Below, piece by piece: positions 18,165 through 26,380 of a stretch of 64,000 bases of DNA. The stretch comes from Candidatus Defluviibacterium haderslevense (GTDB taxonomy: Bacteria; Bacteroidota; Bacteroidia; Chitinophagales; Saprospiraceae): NCBI GenBank assembly GCA_016712225.1, contig JADJRL010000003.1:2555501-2619500 (forward strand). The letters are read 5' to 3'. The position numbers and the translations under genes are program-made. The notes under the pieces were generated by a model. It saw nothing but the letters and a program-made list of their open reading frames with translations, was not told the origin of the DNA and made no database searches. The first letter of the stretch is position 1, and the number at the start of each line of letters is the position of its first letter.

Positions 18165-18803
18165 ATGGAAATTCCATTTATTGATCAGTTAGCCACTCAA
18201 TTGACGAATGGCTTGCCTGGCAGAAAAGCTCATATTCGTATGGCTCCTTTTCCCGGAAGGTTTGATGAATTGCCGACTCAAGAAACTAAGAATGCTGCAG
18301 TTATGATTTTGATTATGGGGGACTCTGATAATCTGTATTTTCCACTGATAAAAAGAAACCCAATCAGTGTCCGAGATCCACATAAGGGCCAGGTTAGCTT
18401 ACCTGGTGGACGGCAAGAGGTATCTGATTATAATCTACTTTTTACGGCATTGCGTGAAACTCAGGAAGAAATTGGAATACCAGCCGATCAAATCAAAATA
18501 GTTGGAGCATTATCTCCTTTATTTATTCCAGTTAGTAATAATTTAGTTCATCCTTTTATAGGATGGTTCGAGGGGCATGGTACGTTTGTACCGCAAGTAT
18601 CTGAAGTGTTTGATATTATTAAATGCTCCTTGGCTCAATTATCTATTGGAAATTTACGTGCGCATCAAGTGATCAACACAAGTTATGCAACAGATCTTAA
18701 AGTTCCAGGATTTAACTTGAATGAACATTGGATTTGGGGTGCAACAGCCATGATTTTGGAAGAATTCAATGAAGTACTGGAACAAGTTATTTCCAGAAAA
18801 TAA
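18165..18803 (+). CDS. Nudix hydrolase, CoA pyrophosphatase type
   Basis: 212 residues. Likely cleaves coenzyme A or related nucleoside diphosphate derivatives. The Nudix box is seen as LPGGRQEVSDYNLLF followed by TALRETQEEIGI; the first acidic position is Asp rather than Glu, as is common in the CoA pyrophosphatase subgroup. An upstream LIKRNP segment and the DPHKGQVSLPGG run also match that subgroup. It starts 20 bases after hemD, so co-transcription is likely though no functional link is evident. Confidence 0.9.
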   Translation: MEIPFIDQLATQLTNGLPGRKAHIRMAPFPGRFDELPTQETKNAAVMILIMGDSDNLYFPLIKRNPISVRDPHKGQVSLPGGRQEVSDYNLLFTALRETQEEIGIPADQIKIVGALSPLFIPVSNNLVHPFIGWFEGHGTFVPQVSEVFDIIKCSLAQLSIGNLRAHQVINTSYATDLKVPGFNLNEHWIWGATAMILEEFNEVLEQVISRK

Positions 18804-19080
18804 TTTTTAGTAATTTTATATTACAGTAATCATACGATAAGTTGCATTTTAGGTCCTAACCTAGGTGGAAAATATAGCATCATTTTTCTAACCCTGCAGC
18901 ATTTAGTAGTATTAAATAATAATAAATATATTTTGTTAAACATGATAATGTTAGCATCATTTATTTTTATTTAAATACTTTTTTTGTATAATAAAATAAT
19001 AAATGTCATGGTTGTGGAGATAAATAGAATGAAAAAAAATCAGATGTAATAGATCATTGTTCTTATAATCTATCTTTGAC
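18804..19080. other. Intergenic, convergent region before the interrupted regulator gene
   Basis: AT-rich, stops in all frames. It separates the Nudix gene (+) from the native end of the response regulator-Crp gene (-), which now lies at 19081-19124. Confidence 0.4.
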
Positions 19081-19124
19081 TCAATGATAAATAGATCTTA
19101 ATTTTTCGAGTTGTAAAATTTTAA
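19081..19124 (-). pseudogene. Severed native C-terminus of the response regulator-Crp gene
   Basis: On the minus strand this reads, in frame with codon 337 of the gene at 20237-21415 once the insertion sequence is removed, LQLEKLRSIYH then TGA at 19083-19081. I-K-I-L-x-L-E-K-L is the usual ending of Crp-family winged helices, so this is the true C-terminus. It is joined to the element at the AATTTTAA duplication (19117-19124). Confidence 0.85.
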
Positions 19125-19186
19125 GGTATAATACTCAAAAATAGTTGGTAAAACCTTCATAAGTATATTGAAAATCAATAAATTAT

Positions 19187-19224
19187 AAAGAGTTAATTGA
19201 AAGTGGTTTCAATTAACTCTTTTT
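19187..19224 (+). terminator. Perfect 16-bp hairpin just before the transposase start
   Basis: AAAGAGTTAATTGAAA (19187-19202), loop GTGG, and the exact reverse complement (19207-19222) followed by T. It ends five bases before the transposase ATG. It would stop transcription entering from outside, or sequester the start, as is known for insertion sequences that avoid activation by read-through. Confidence 0.7.
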
Positions 19225-19228
19225 GTAT

Positions 19229-20207
19229 ATGAAAAACTCAAAAAAAAAGATGTTGGGCATGTGGATTTTTAGACACTATTAAATGGGGAAAACAGGCTGG
19301 AAAGCAGAGATATAAATGTAAGAATTGTGGTGTTTTATCAACTGGTTCTAATAGCCCTGTAAAGTCAAATAATGAATTAGTTTGGTTTCGAAAATGGGTA
19401 CTAGAAAGGTTAACATATCGATATCTTCTTGATGATAGTGGATACAGTAAATCAACACTTGAACGCAAGTTTAAGAGCTATTTATCAAATGCTCCTGCTT
19501 TTCAAATAAAAGCTCATGATAATGCTCATTTAGTGATTGATGGCACATATTTTAAGGGAGAGCTGTGTTTGGTTTTGTATTATGATTTTGATATTAAATA
19601 TTGCCAATTTTACCGATTCACCACTAAAGAATCTTATTCTGAAATCAAAGAGGATATTGAAAATGTATTATTGTTGGGAATCCAAATAAAATCAATTACA
19701 TGTGATGGCCATCCTGCAATTATTAAGGCAATACATAAAGCTTGTCCAGATATAATCATTCAAAGGTGCTTGGTGCATATTCAAAGAGAGACAAACATTT
19801 GGCTTAGACGAAAACCTGTAATTGAGTGTAGTATTGAGCTTAAAAGAATAGTAAGCACGCTTCATTTAGTAAAGAATAATAACGATCGAATTTATTGGAT
19901 CAACCTATTCAATAATTGGTTTGACCAAAACAAAATATTCATAAATGAACAACAAATAAGTCCAGATACTGGAAGAAAATGGTATCGACACAAGGACTTA
20001 AGAAGAACAGCAATTATGATTCGAAGAGCAATACCTAATATGTTTCATTATTTAAACAATGCGCAAATACCAAATAATACGAACTCCATTGAATCGTTTT
20101 TCGGACATTTAAAAGACACATTAAGTATACATAGAGGATTGTCCAAAAGTAACCGGAAATCATTTATTAAATGGTACTTACATTTTAAAAATGCATCACG
20201 AAATTAG
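19229..20207 (+). CDS. IS256-family transposase, zinc-binding variant, with frameshift at an A9 run
   Basis: Reads CWACG...CKNCG (N-terminal zinc ribbon), a helix-turn-helix-like region (YSKSTLERKF), and a DDE catalytic core: first Asp in VIDGTYF, second in ITCDGHPAI, Glu in NTNSIESFFGHLK. The ribbon and core share one frame, but that frame has a stop at 19230 and no start. ATG 19229 lies in another frame and reaches the core only by losing one A in the nine-A run at 19240-19248, giving MKNSKKRCWACG. Either slippage on the A run is used for expression or the copy is mutated. About 325 residues when joined. Without the shift only a truncated protein from GTG 19533 could be made. Confidence 0.8.
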
Positions 20208-20236
20208 GTTTTTTTAAGCCATAAGGCAAACCTGTA

Positions 20237-21415
20237 TTAATATATTAAGTGGTCCATATTCGAACCACTTAATATTACAGTATATGCATCAACTTTATTG
20301 CTAGTAGGTTGCTCCTCAGCAGAGCCTAATTCCTCTTCAAGTTGATGGCGGAAATTTAATAAATCACATAGAAAAAACCACCAACTATATTTGACGACAT
20401 TACCAATTTTAATGCCATCTGAATCCAAGTGAATTAATTTCTCATCTTTAAATTCGGTCAAGGTTCTAATTAATGTTTCTTTGGCAACACCACAATATGA
20501 AGCAAGGTCTTCTCGCCCAATGTTAATGATAGGCGGGTTAAATTGTTTAGAAAGTTCTACAATGTGATAAGCTATTTTTTCTCTGACATTACCATAAGAA
20601 TTGATTGCTAATCTAAATGTAAATTCTTTGGTTAATGAAAAAGTAAATTGCTGAAAAGACATTAATAAATTATCTTTAAGTATTATGTCTTCAAGTGTTT
20701 TTTTAGATATCATTTTTATGACAACGGGTTCGATCACTTCGGCATATCCATTATGATTGTTTTGAAATAAATAATGCATCCCAACAAATCCTGAAGATTG
20801 ATAGAGTTCAAGTACCAATTCTTTTCCTCCAATGGTTTCTAGTGCCTCTTTGATAATGCCAGATTGAATGAAGTATATATGGTTAACACGATCACTATCA
20901 TTCCATAACCTTGTTTTTTTTCCGTAACTTTTGGTTTGAGATTCTTGAATTAAGTTAGCGATTTTAGGGTGTTTTTCAAATTCTTTAATAGATAAAGTAT
21001 TCAATATTTGTTTTGAAGTTCGAGAAGCATCTAGTTCTTTATATTTTTTTAATTTATTTTCTACGATTTGCAATAAATCAGAATCTTCAAACGGCTTAAC
21101 CAAATAATCTTCTGCACCAAGATTCATGCCTTTTCGAAAATCTTCTTTTTCAGATTTAGCAGTTAGAAAAATAAAAGGTAAATGTTTTAGGGATTCGTCC
21201 TGTTGAATGATTTTTAGCACGCCAAAACCATCTAGATTAGGCATCATAATATCACAAAGAATGATGTCTGGCCGAAATTGGCGGGCATATTGAATACCAA
21301 TTAGTCCATCTTCAGCTGATTTGACATCATATTCTGCTAATTCGAGAATCTCAGTTAGATTTTCTCTCATTTCTGCATTGTCTTCAATGAGTAGAATTTT
21401 TGATTTATTTTGCAT
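20237..21415 (-). CDS. Response regulator-Crp fusion transcription factor, C-terminus replaced by IS sequence
   Basis: 392 residues as it now stands. Residues 1-125 form a receiver domain (EDN, phospho-acceptor Asp in ILCDIMMPNLDG, Lys in YLVKPF). Residues 150-260 form a cyclic-nucleotide-binding-like domain. Residues 265-337 form a Crp/FNR winged helix with recognition helix CGVAKETLIRTLTEF; the E and R spaced as in FNR predict TGA/TCA half-sites. Codon 338 onward is insertion-sequence DNA that adds 55 foreign residues; the native protein was 348 residues. The start overlaps the kinase stop by 11 bases, so the pair is one operon. Function may be kept, since only the final wing and helix are altered. 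Confidence 0.9.
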   Translation of the reverse strand: MQNKSKILLIEDNAEMRENLTEILELAEYDVKSAEDGLIGIQYARQFRPDIILCDIMMPNLDGFGVLKIIQQDESLKHLPFIFLTAKSEKEDFRKGMNLGAEDYLVKPFEDSDLLQIVENKLKKYKELDASRTSKQILNTLSIKEFEKHPKIANLIQESQTKSYGKKTRLWNDSDRVNHIYFIQSGIIKEALETIGGKELVLELYQSSGFVGMHYLFQNNHNGYAEVIEPVVIKMISKKTLEDIILKDNLLMSFQQFTFSLTKEFTFRLAINSYGNVREKIAYHIVELSKQFNPPIINIGREDLASYCGVAKETLIRTLTEFKDEKLIHLDSDGIKIGNVVKYSWWFFLCDLLNFRHQLEEELGSAEEQPTSNKVDAYTVILSGSNMDHLIY

Positions 21416-22688
21416 TTATTGGTATTTTAACATGAAAGCTTGTACCTATATTTTCTTTAGAATGGAATGATAAATTTCCATGAATGGCTTCAAGATATTT
21501 TTTAACAATATTTAAACCGAGACCGGTTCCTTGAATATTAAGTACATTGGAACCTCTATAGAAAATATCATAAATAAATTTTTGTTCTTTTTCGGGAATT
21601 CCAATACCATGGTCTACAACATCTATAATGTAATGATCTTTTTCTTCATCTAAATTAATATCAATTATAGCACCTTCTGATGAGTACTTTATAGCATTCG
21701 TAATAAGATTATTGAGAATGTGTCGTATACAGGTTTTATCAGAATTCATATTAAATTTCAATAATTTGTCGAAATTCAAATTTAATATTTGATTGTTTTT
21801 TTTAATAAATTCAAAATCATCAATAATATCTTGTAACAATTCAGACAAAGAAAAATATTCTAGTTTTATCTCATATCGGCCTTCTTCAATTCGAGTTAAA
21901 TTTAAGAATTCGTTTAAGATTCCATTGAGATAGTGAATATTGTTTTTGATTTTGCCGATATGTTTTTTTCTTTTCTCTAAAGTTTCTAAATCTTCATATT
22001 TATCTATTAGATTTATTGAACTTAAAATATTGGCAAGTGGTGTTCTGAATTCGTGCGATGCGATAGAAACAAATCTTGATTTTAATTGATTGATGTCTCG
22101 TTCTTTTTCCAATGCATTAATTAAATTAATCTCATTTTCTTTAAGTTTATTTTCAACTATTTTCCGTTGGCCAATTTCAATTTCAAGAATGTTATTCGCA
22201 TTACTTAATTGGTTGATACTGTCTTGCAGCTGTTTTGTTCTGGAGTTTACTAGATTTTCAAGTGATTTATTGAGTACTTGTAATTTTTCTTCAATTTGTT
22301 TTTGTTCTGTCAGATCATGAATGACTCCGGTAAAGAATGTTTCTTCATGAATAATAAACTTACTAACGGCTATTCTCAGTGGAATAGTTAGTCCTTGTTT
22401 AGTCAGTCCATTAATTTCACGACCTTTGCCCATTATTTTTTTTGGGTGAGGTCCTACATGATTTAAAAGATAATGATCGTGTACCCTTTTATCATGTTCA
22501 GGCATCAACATATTGATTTTTTGATGTATTAAATCAATCTCATCATATCCAAAGAGATTACAAGCACTTTCATTCGCAAGTACTATTAATCCATTTGTAT
22601 CAATAATGATAATTCCATCAATGGCAGTGTCCAAGATAGATTTAAAAAAACTTTTATCGTGATCCGTTTGTTTAGATTGATAAGGCAT
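21405..22688 (-). CDS. Soluble PAS-domain sensor histidine kinase
   Basis: 427 residues from ATG 22688 (MPYQSKQTDHDKSFF); an in-frame ATG at 22733 would add 15 residues. The PAS domain (about residues 15-130) has the FixL-like core AIDGIIIIDTNGLIVLANESA and LMPEHDKRVHDHY. A coiled coil follows (about 140-195). The HisKA motif is SHEFRTPLANI and the HATPase boxes are NLITNAIKYS, DHGIGIPEKE and GTGLGLNI. No transmembrane helix is seen, so it senses an internal signal; oxygen or redox is plausible from the FixL-like PAS and the stress genes nearby, but no haem ligand was verified. Confidence 0.92.
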   Translation of the reverse strand: MPYQSKQTDHDKSFFKSILDTAIDGIIIIDTNGLIVLANESACNLFGYDEIDLIHQKINMLMPEHDKRVHDHYLLNHVGPHPKKIMGKGREINGLTKQGLTIPLRIAVSKFIIHEETFFTGVIHDLTEQKQIEEKLQVLNKSLENLVNSRTKQLQDSINQLSNANNILEIEIGQRKIVENKLKENEINLINALEKERDINQLKSRFVSIASHEFRTPLANILSSINLIDKYEDLETLEKRKKHIGKIKNNIHYLNGILNEFLNLTRIEEGRYEIKLEYFSLSELLQDIIDDFEFIKKNNQILNLNFDKLLKFNMNSDKTCIRHILNNLITNAIKYSSEGAIIDINLDEEKDHYIIDVVDHGIGIPEKEQKFIYDIFYRGSNVLNIQGTGLGLNIVKKYLEAIHGNLSFHSKENIGTSFHVKIPINAK

Positions 22689-22777
22689 GTATTGATTTTG
22701 AGTACAATCAATTAAATAGATGACAAAGATCATTAAATAACCGTTAATTATTATTCAATTTTACAAAAATTATTAAT

Positions 22778-23185
22778 ATGAATGTAAAAGAACCTATTAG
22801 TACTATTATGACTAAAAATTTAGTCACCTTAACTCCTGAGGATAGCCTTATGGAAGTTAAAAATATATTTCAAAACAACGCAATACATCACATTCCTGTG
22901 GTCCATTTTAGGGATTTGGTCGGATTGGTTAGTAAGTCTGATTTTTTGTTATATGCGAACTCTCTATCTGATTCTTCAAACATAGAAATTCAAGTGGATC
23001 AGAAGCTTGAGTTTACAAAAGTTAAGCAAATTATGGTAACCAGACTTGGTAAACTTGAGCCAGATGATCGGATTGAGGTAGCTATCGATGTTTTTTTGAA
23101 AAATTATTTTCATTGTCTTCCTGTTGTGAAGGATGGGGAATTAATGGGATTGGTAACACCATTTGATATTTTGAGACAGTTATAA
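22778..23185 (+). CDS. Tandem CBS-domain protein
   Basis: 135 residues consisting almost entirely of two CBS motifs: ISTIMTKNLVTLTPEDSL with HIPVVHFRDLVGLVSKSD, and VKQIMVTRLGKLEPDD with CLPVVKDGELMGLVTPFDIL. Such proteins bind adenosine nucleotides and act as energy or stress sensors. It is divergently arranged from the kinase, with under 50 bases between that start codon region and its own, and precedes two stress genes in the same direction. Confidence 0.93.
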   Translation: MNVKEPISTIMTKNLVTLTPEDSLMEVKNIFQNNAIHHIPVVHFRDLVGLVSKSDFLLYANSLSDSSNIEIQVDQKLEFTKVKQIMVTRLGKLEPDDRIEVAIDVFLKNYFHCLPVVKDGELMGLVTPFDILRQL

Positions 23186-23220
23186 AGCAGATCATTGAAA
23201 TGTATAACTCTTAAATGTTT

Positions 23221-23234
23221 TTGATCAATATCAT
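23221..23234 (+). promoter_or_regulatory. FNR/Crp-type operator upstream of the universal stress gene
   Basis: TTGATCAATATCAT contains TGAT-N4-ATCA, nine of ten positions of the FNR consensus TTGAT-N4-ATCAA. The usp start is 69 bases downstream. An identical palindrome with a following TTCCTAA block precedes the usp gene at 25771 on the other strand. Confidence 0.7.
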
Positions 23235-23302
23235 GTTTCCTAATGATGAGCGTCATTGGAGTGTTAAGTAATATGTGTTAACTTCGTTTAAAATAAATAC
23301 AA

Positions 23303-23758
23303 ATGAAACCGTTTAATGTAATATTGTGTCCCTATGATTTTTCCAATTTTGCTGATAAAGCTTTGGACTATGCTGTAAGGCTCACGCTGTCTAGTGGACA
23401 GAGATTGGCTTTAGTGAATGTAATTGTTAATCCATTTTTATTTGAAGGGGGAAGTCCGGTACTTAATAATAATTTATTGGCACTTGATTTATTACAACAG
23501 ATTAAAGATGAAGAGAATGCTAAATTAAATGAACTTAAATTAAAATTGCAACAAGATCACCCGACGTTGGAAGTTGAATATATCTTAGAAGAGGACAATG
23601 ATGTTGAGGCTTGTATTCTTGCAGCTCAGGCTAAGACAAAAGCTGATCTTATAGTTATGGGTTCTCATGGCCGAAAAGGAATAAAACGTGTACTTCTTGG
23701 AAGTGTAGCCGAAGGTGTACTTAGAAATGCAGCTTGTCCAGTATTAATTGTAAAATAA
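23303..23758 (+). CDS. Universal stress protein (single domain)
   Basis: 151 residues. A UspA-fold protein with N-terminal ILCPYDFSNFADKALDYAV and the ATP-binding C-terminal motif VMGSHGRKGIKRVLLGSVAEGVLRNAACPVLIV, seen here as GSHGRKG-x9-GSVAEGV. Family members support survival under starvation or low oxygen. The hsp20 gene follows after 28 bases, so the two are probably one operon under the FNR-type box at 23221. Confidence 0.94.
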   Translation: MKPFNVILCPYDFSNFADKALDYAVRLTLSSGQRLALVNVIVNPFLFEGGSPVLNNNLLALDLLQQIKDEENAKLNELKLKLQQDHPTLEVEYILEEDNDVEACILAAQAKTKADLIVMGSHGRKGIKRVLLGSVAEGVLRNAACPVLIVK

Positions 23759-23786
23759 TTTTTTAATTCATTTAAATTTATTAATT

Positions 23787-24227
23787 ATGAGTAACTTAAT
23801 CAGATTTAGAAACAGGTTTCCGTATTTTAGCAATTTTCCGGTTTGGAATGATGACTTTTTTGAAAAGGATTTATTTTCTTCCAAAGAATTATCATTTCCA
23901 CCCGTAAATATTCTAGAGTCCATTAGACATTATACATTGGAGATGGCAGTTCCGGGAAAAGCTAAAGGTGATTTTAAAATTGAAGTCGACGACAATAATG
24001 TAATGACCATTTCTTTGGAAAGTAAGCATGAAAAAAAAGAAGAAGAATCAAAAGAGATGAAAAGAATGGAATTTAATTATTCATCTTTTTCTAGAAGTTT
24101 TTCATTGCCTTCCATGATTGACAAGGCGCACATCACAGGTGCTTATGAAAATGGGATATTAACAATAAACCTACCAAAATTAGAAGAAAGTGCTAAGACA
24201 AATTCAGTTAAAATCAATATTTCTTAA
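23787..24227 (+). CDS. Hsp20/alpha-crystallin small heat shock protein
   Basis: 146 residues. A holdase chaperone. The alpha-crystallin domain runs from about residue 38 (PPVNILESIRHYTLEMAVPG) through FKIEVDDNNVMTISLESK to the conserved AYENGILTINLPK near the C-terminus. It follows usp by 28 bases and belongs with it in a stress operon. Confidence 0.95.
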   Translation: MSNLIRFRNRFPYFSNFPVWNDDFFEKDLFSSKELSFPPVNILESIRHYTLEMAVPGKAKGDFKIEVDDNNVMTISLESKHEKKEEESKEMKRMEFNYSSFSRSFSLPSMIDKAHITGAYENGILTINLPKLEESAKTNSVKINIS

Positions 24228-24506
24228 TTTTAACACCGTTGGTCAAGTCATTATGATTGCACCATTGGGGTTAAATGTTTAGGAAATAAGTCATATTAAC
24301 CTAGCGTAAATTGGAATTTGATTTAGAAGAAGTTTTAAATGAAGGCAACATTTAAGACTTTTTCTTTTTTATAATTTAAGTTTCACAAATCTTAGATAAT
24401 GATGTAATATGGGTATAACGATAAATCACTATTGAGTGGGTATATACATTAAGTCCCTATTGAATTAGATGTTGAGTGTGTCGGGATGGGTATCTGTTTT
24501 TTGATC

Positions 24507-24911
24507 TTATATAGGTGGGTTGGGATCATTTCTTTTTATGCTTTCCATTTCTTGATAAAATGATTCTGCTTCATCATTTTGTTTGGCAAAAGTCCAATCA
24601 TCAGTTACTGTTGTTTCGATCCATACATTTCCAGATTTACGAAATACCTGAATGTATAATCCAAATATTTCCTGAAATTGTCTTTCAAGTTGTGCTACAG
24701 TTGTTTCAGGTTCAAGCTCTATGGTTCCTTCGTTATGCTTCTTTCGACAATCTTTTAATTGTAGGTTCGCTGGAATTAAATTCTCTTTCCTTGAACCAAC
24801 ATGAATATCATGGGGTTGACTAAAGAATTCTATTTTTAGAAAGGGATATTTTTTTGAAAACTGGTCTTGAATTTCAAAGATAGAGATCGTGTCATTGATG
24901 ATTAATTTCAT
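24507..24911 (-). CDS. Conserved hypothetical protein of the stress cluster
   Basis: 134 residues, not recognised as a named family. It begins MKLIINDTISIFEIQDQFSKK and has a mixed alpha/beta pattern, ending with a conserved-looking acidic/basic helix (AESFYQEMESIKRNDPNPPI). It lacks a signal peptide and transmembrane segments, so it is cytoplasmic. It is downstream of the two-domain universal stress gene by 11 bases and is almost certainly co-transcribed with it. A role in the same stress response is inferred from position only. Confidence 0.75.
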   Translation of the reverse strand: MKLIINDTISIFEIQDQFSKKYPFLKIEFFSQPHDIHVGSRKENLIPANLQLKDCRKKHNEGTIELEPETTVAQLERQFQEIFGLYIQVFRKSGNVWIETTVTDDWTFAKQNDEAESFYQEMESIKRNDPNPPI

Positions 24912-24922
24912 AATTCTTAATT

Positions 24923-25771
24923 TTAGTCGTGATTGACCAATAAAGGAAGGTCAAAATGGAAAGCTAAATCTTTGCTCGCACTATTAATAAAAAGTTGAGA
25001 GAATATATTGTGTTTTCTTGGAAATATAGTTAATAAATCAATCTCATGGGTTTGTGTTTTAATAAACTTTTCAATGCCTGAAATCAAATCAGAATTTGTA
25101 ATCGTATGATACGATGTATTCGAATTTACTAAAGAAGGTTTTAAATATTTAGCTTCAAGCATTTCATTCATTTGAGTTAATTCCTCTGCTTTATCTGTAA
25201 TATTCAAAACATGAATATGGGAATGGAAAAAGTGGCTCAAATCAACCAAGGGTTTTAAAGCGTGATCGTTTTCAAATGGTATCATATCATAACTAAATAA
25301 TATATGTTTGAATCCCTTAAATTCATTATGTTTGTGTATACCAAGTACAGGTATTTCTGATTTAGTAAATAGTTTTGCCGTTGTACTTCCCAAAATATGG
25401 CGAGCTACAAATCCTAATCCTTGAAGTCCCATGATGATTAAGTCATAAGATTGTTTTTTGGAATACTCTTTGATTTCTTCGAACGGAATTCCGGAAACGC
25501 AAGCGGCTTGGATGTTTTTGACCTGAGGATTATATTGCTGAATTTCTTTAATAATAAGTTCTAACTCTGCAAGATGGGCTTTAGTAATTCCATCTATTTC
25601 TTCCTGATCGGGGATATATACGTAAGAATCAGAAACGGATACGGGTATTTGAAAAACATGAAGAATATCGATTTGGGCACCAAGTGCTACGGCTAAATCC
25701 GCACCATATTTCAAGGCATTTTTGGAAGTTTCCGAAAAGTCGGTAGGAATAAGTATTTTTTTCATTAACAT
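24923..25771 (-). CDS. Universal stress protein (two Usp domains)
   Basis: 282 residues; ATG 25765 (MKKILIPTDFSETS) is an equally good start two codons in. The first Usp domain is complete, with KKILIPTDFSETSKNALKYGADLA and the nucleotide motif IMGLQGLGFVARHILGSTTAKLFTKSEIPVL read as GLQGLG-x9-GSTTAKL. The second domain (about residues 150-282) is degenerate in its nucleotide loop. It leads a two-gene operon with the protein at 24507. An FNR-type palindrome lies 61 bases upstream. Confidence 0.93.
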   Translation of the reverse strand: MLMKKILIPTDFSETSKNALKYGADLAVALGAQIDILHVFQIPVSVSDSYVYIPDQEEIDGITKAHLAELELIIKEIQQYNPQVKNIQAACVSGIPFEEIKEYSKKQSYDLIIMGLQGLGFVARHILGSTTAKLFTKSEIPVLGIHKHNEFKGFKHILFSYDMIPFENDHALKPLVDLSHFFHSHIHVLNITDKAEELTQMNEMLEAKYLKPSLVNSNTSYHTITNSDLISGIEKFIKTQTHEIDLLTIFPRKHNIFSQLFINSASKDLAFHFDLPLLVNHD

Positions 25772-25831
25772 ACCTTTTTATATGAAATAATAGGTAGAAC
25801 ACAAAGTTAAAAAGTGCCTACTTAGGAAGTG

Positions 25832-25845
25832 ATGATATTGATCAT
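25832..25845 (-). promoter_or_regulatory. FNR/Crp-type operator upstream of the two-domain usp gene
   Basis: Minus strand ATGATCAATATCAT holds TGAT-CAAT-ATCA, the same 12 bases as the box at 23221, and is followed like it by TTCCTAA. It lies 61 bases from the gene start. Confidence 0.7.
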
Positions 25846-26353
25846 GATTCATAATGACAGATATCAAAATTAAAACAAGAAGGAGATCTAAATGGTTCCA
25901 GATCATTGATTAGGCCTTAAGATATTATGGTATCCTTAAAATATACAATTTTATTTGCATTGACCATTAAGTTGAATTAGAAGGTTAATTTGAATTTATT
26001 TTTCAAATAAAAATAGCTAGATTTATAACAGAATAATCATGAGATTATCTGGATTTGGTAAAAATGCATCCAAAAGTTCAATGGAATTGAACTACCATAG
26101 TTGAATTGTTTTTTGCATCTAATGGAATGAAAGATTTGAATGATATTCAGAGTTGAGACTATTGTACTTATTTCTTTGACAGTAAGTATAATGAATAGGT
26201 ATTATTAATTAATCGATCATGTTGAGTTGATTTAATTATTTATCACTGGATATTGTTAATGGGGTGACTTGTTGTTTGTAAAAAATTGATGAGAGCATAA
26301 TATGGTTATTTGAATAAAATAAATAGCTTTATTCTATTTATTGTACAAGTTGA

Positions 26354-26376
26354 GTAAATGAATTCATTTACATTTG
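26354..26376 (+). promoter_or_regulatory. 18-bp perfect palindrome overlapping a -7-like element
   Basis: GTAAATGAATTCATTTAC (26354-26371) is a perfect palindrome. It overlaps TACATTTG (26369-26376), which fits TAnnTTTG. The start codon of the next gene is at 26381, so the transcript would be nearly leaderless if this is the real promoter. Confidence 0.45.
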
Positions 26377-26380
26377 TGAT

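Larger units (their letters stand above)
19125..20404 (+). mobile_element. IS256-family (zinc-binding variant) insertion sequence, 1280 bp
   Basis: Bounded by an 8-bp direct repeat AATTTTAA (19117-19124 and 20405-20412). The imperfect 25-bp terminal inverted repeats start GGTA and share TC, AAA and ATAGTTGGT blocks (19125-19149 and 20380-20404 on the other strand), 19 of 25 positions matching. It contains one transposase gene. Size and 8-bp duplication fit the IS256 family. It inserted into the last codons of the minus-strand response regulator-Crp gene. Confidence 0.88.
25772..26380. other. 609-bp intergenic region with FNR-type box and palindromes
   Basis: Holds the usp operator at 25832-25845, a 7-bp inverted repeat GTTCAATGGAATTGAAC at 26076-26092 and an 18-bp palindrome at 26354-26371. 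No credible open frame was found. Confidence 0.6.

Noticed and set aside
20242..20275. 12-bp hairpin ATATTAAGTGGT...ACCACTTAATAT as a terminator
   Set aside because: It has no T run on either strand and lies inside the element-derived end of the reading frame; its role is unclear.
18818..20282. 11-bp direct repeat ATATTACAGTA as possible target duplication of the insertion sequence
   Set aside because: The AATTTTAA repeat fits both the inverted termini and the restored reading frame; the 11-mer does not coincide with the element ends and is AT-rich chance.
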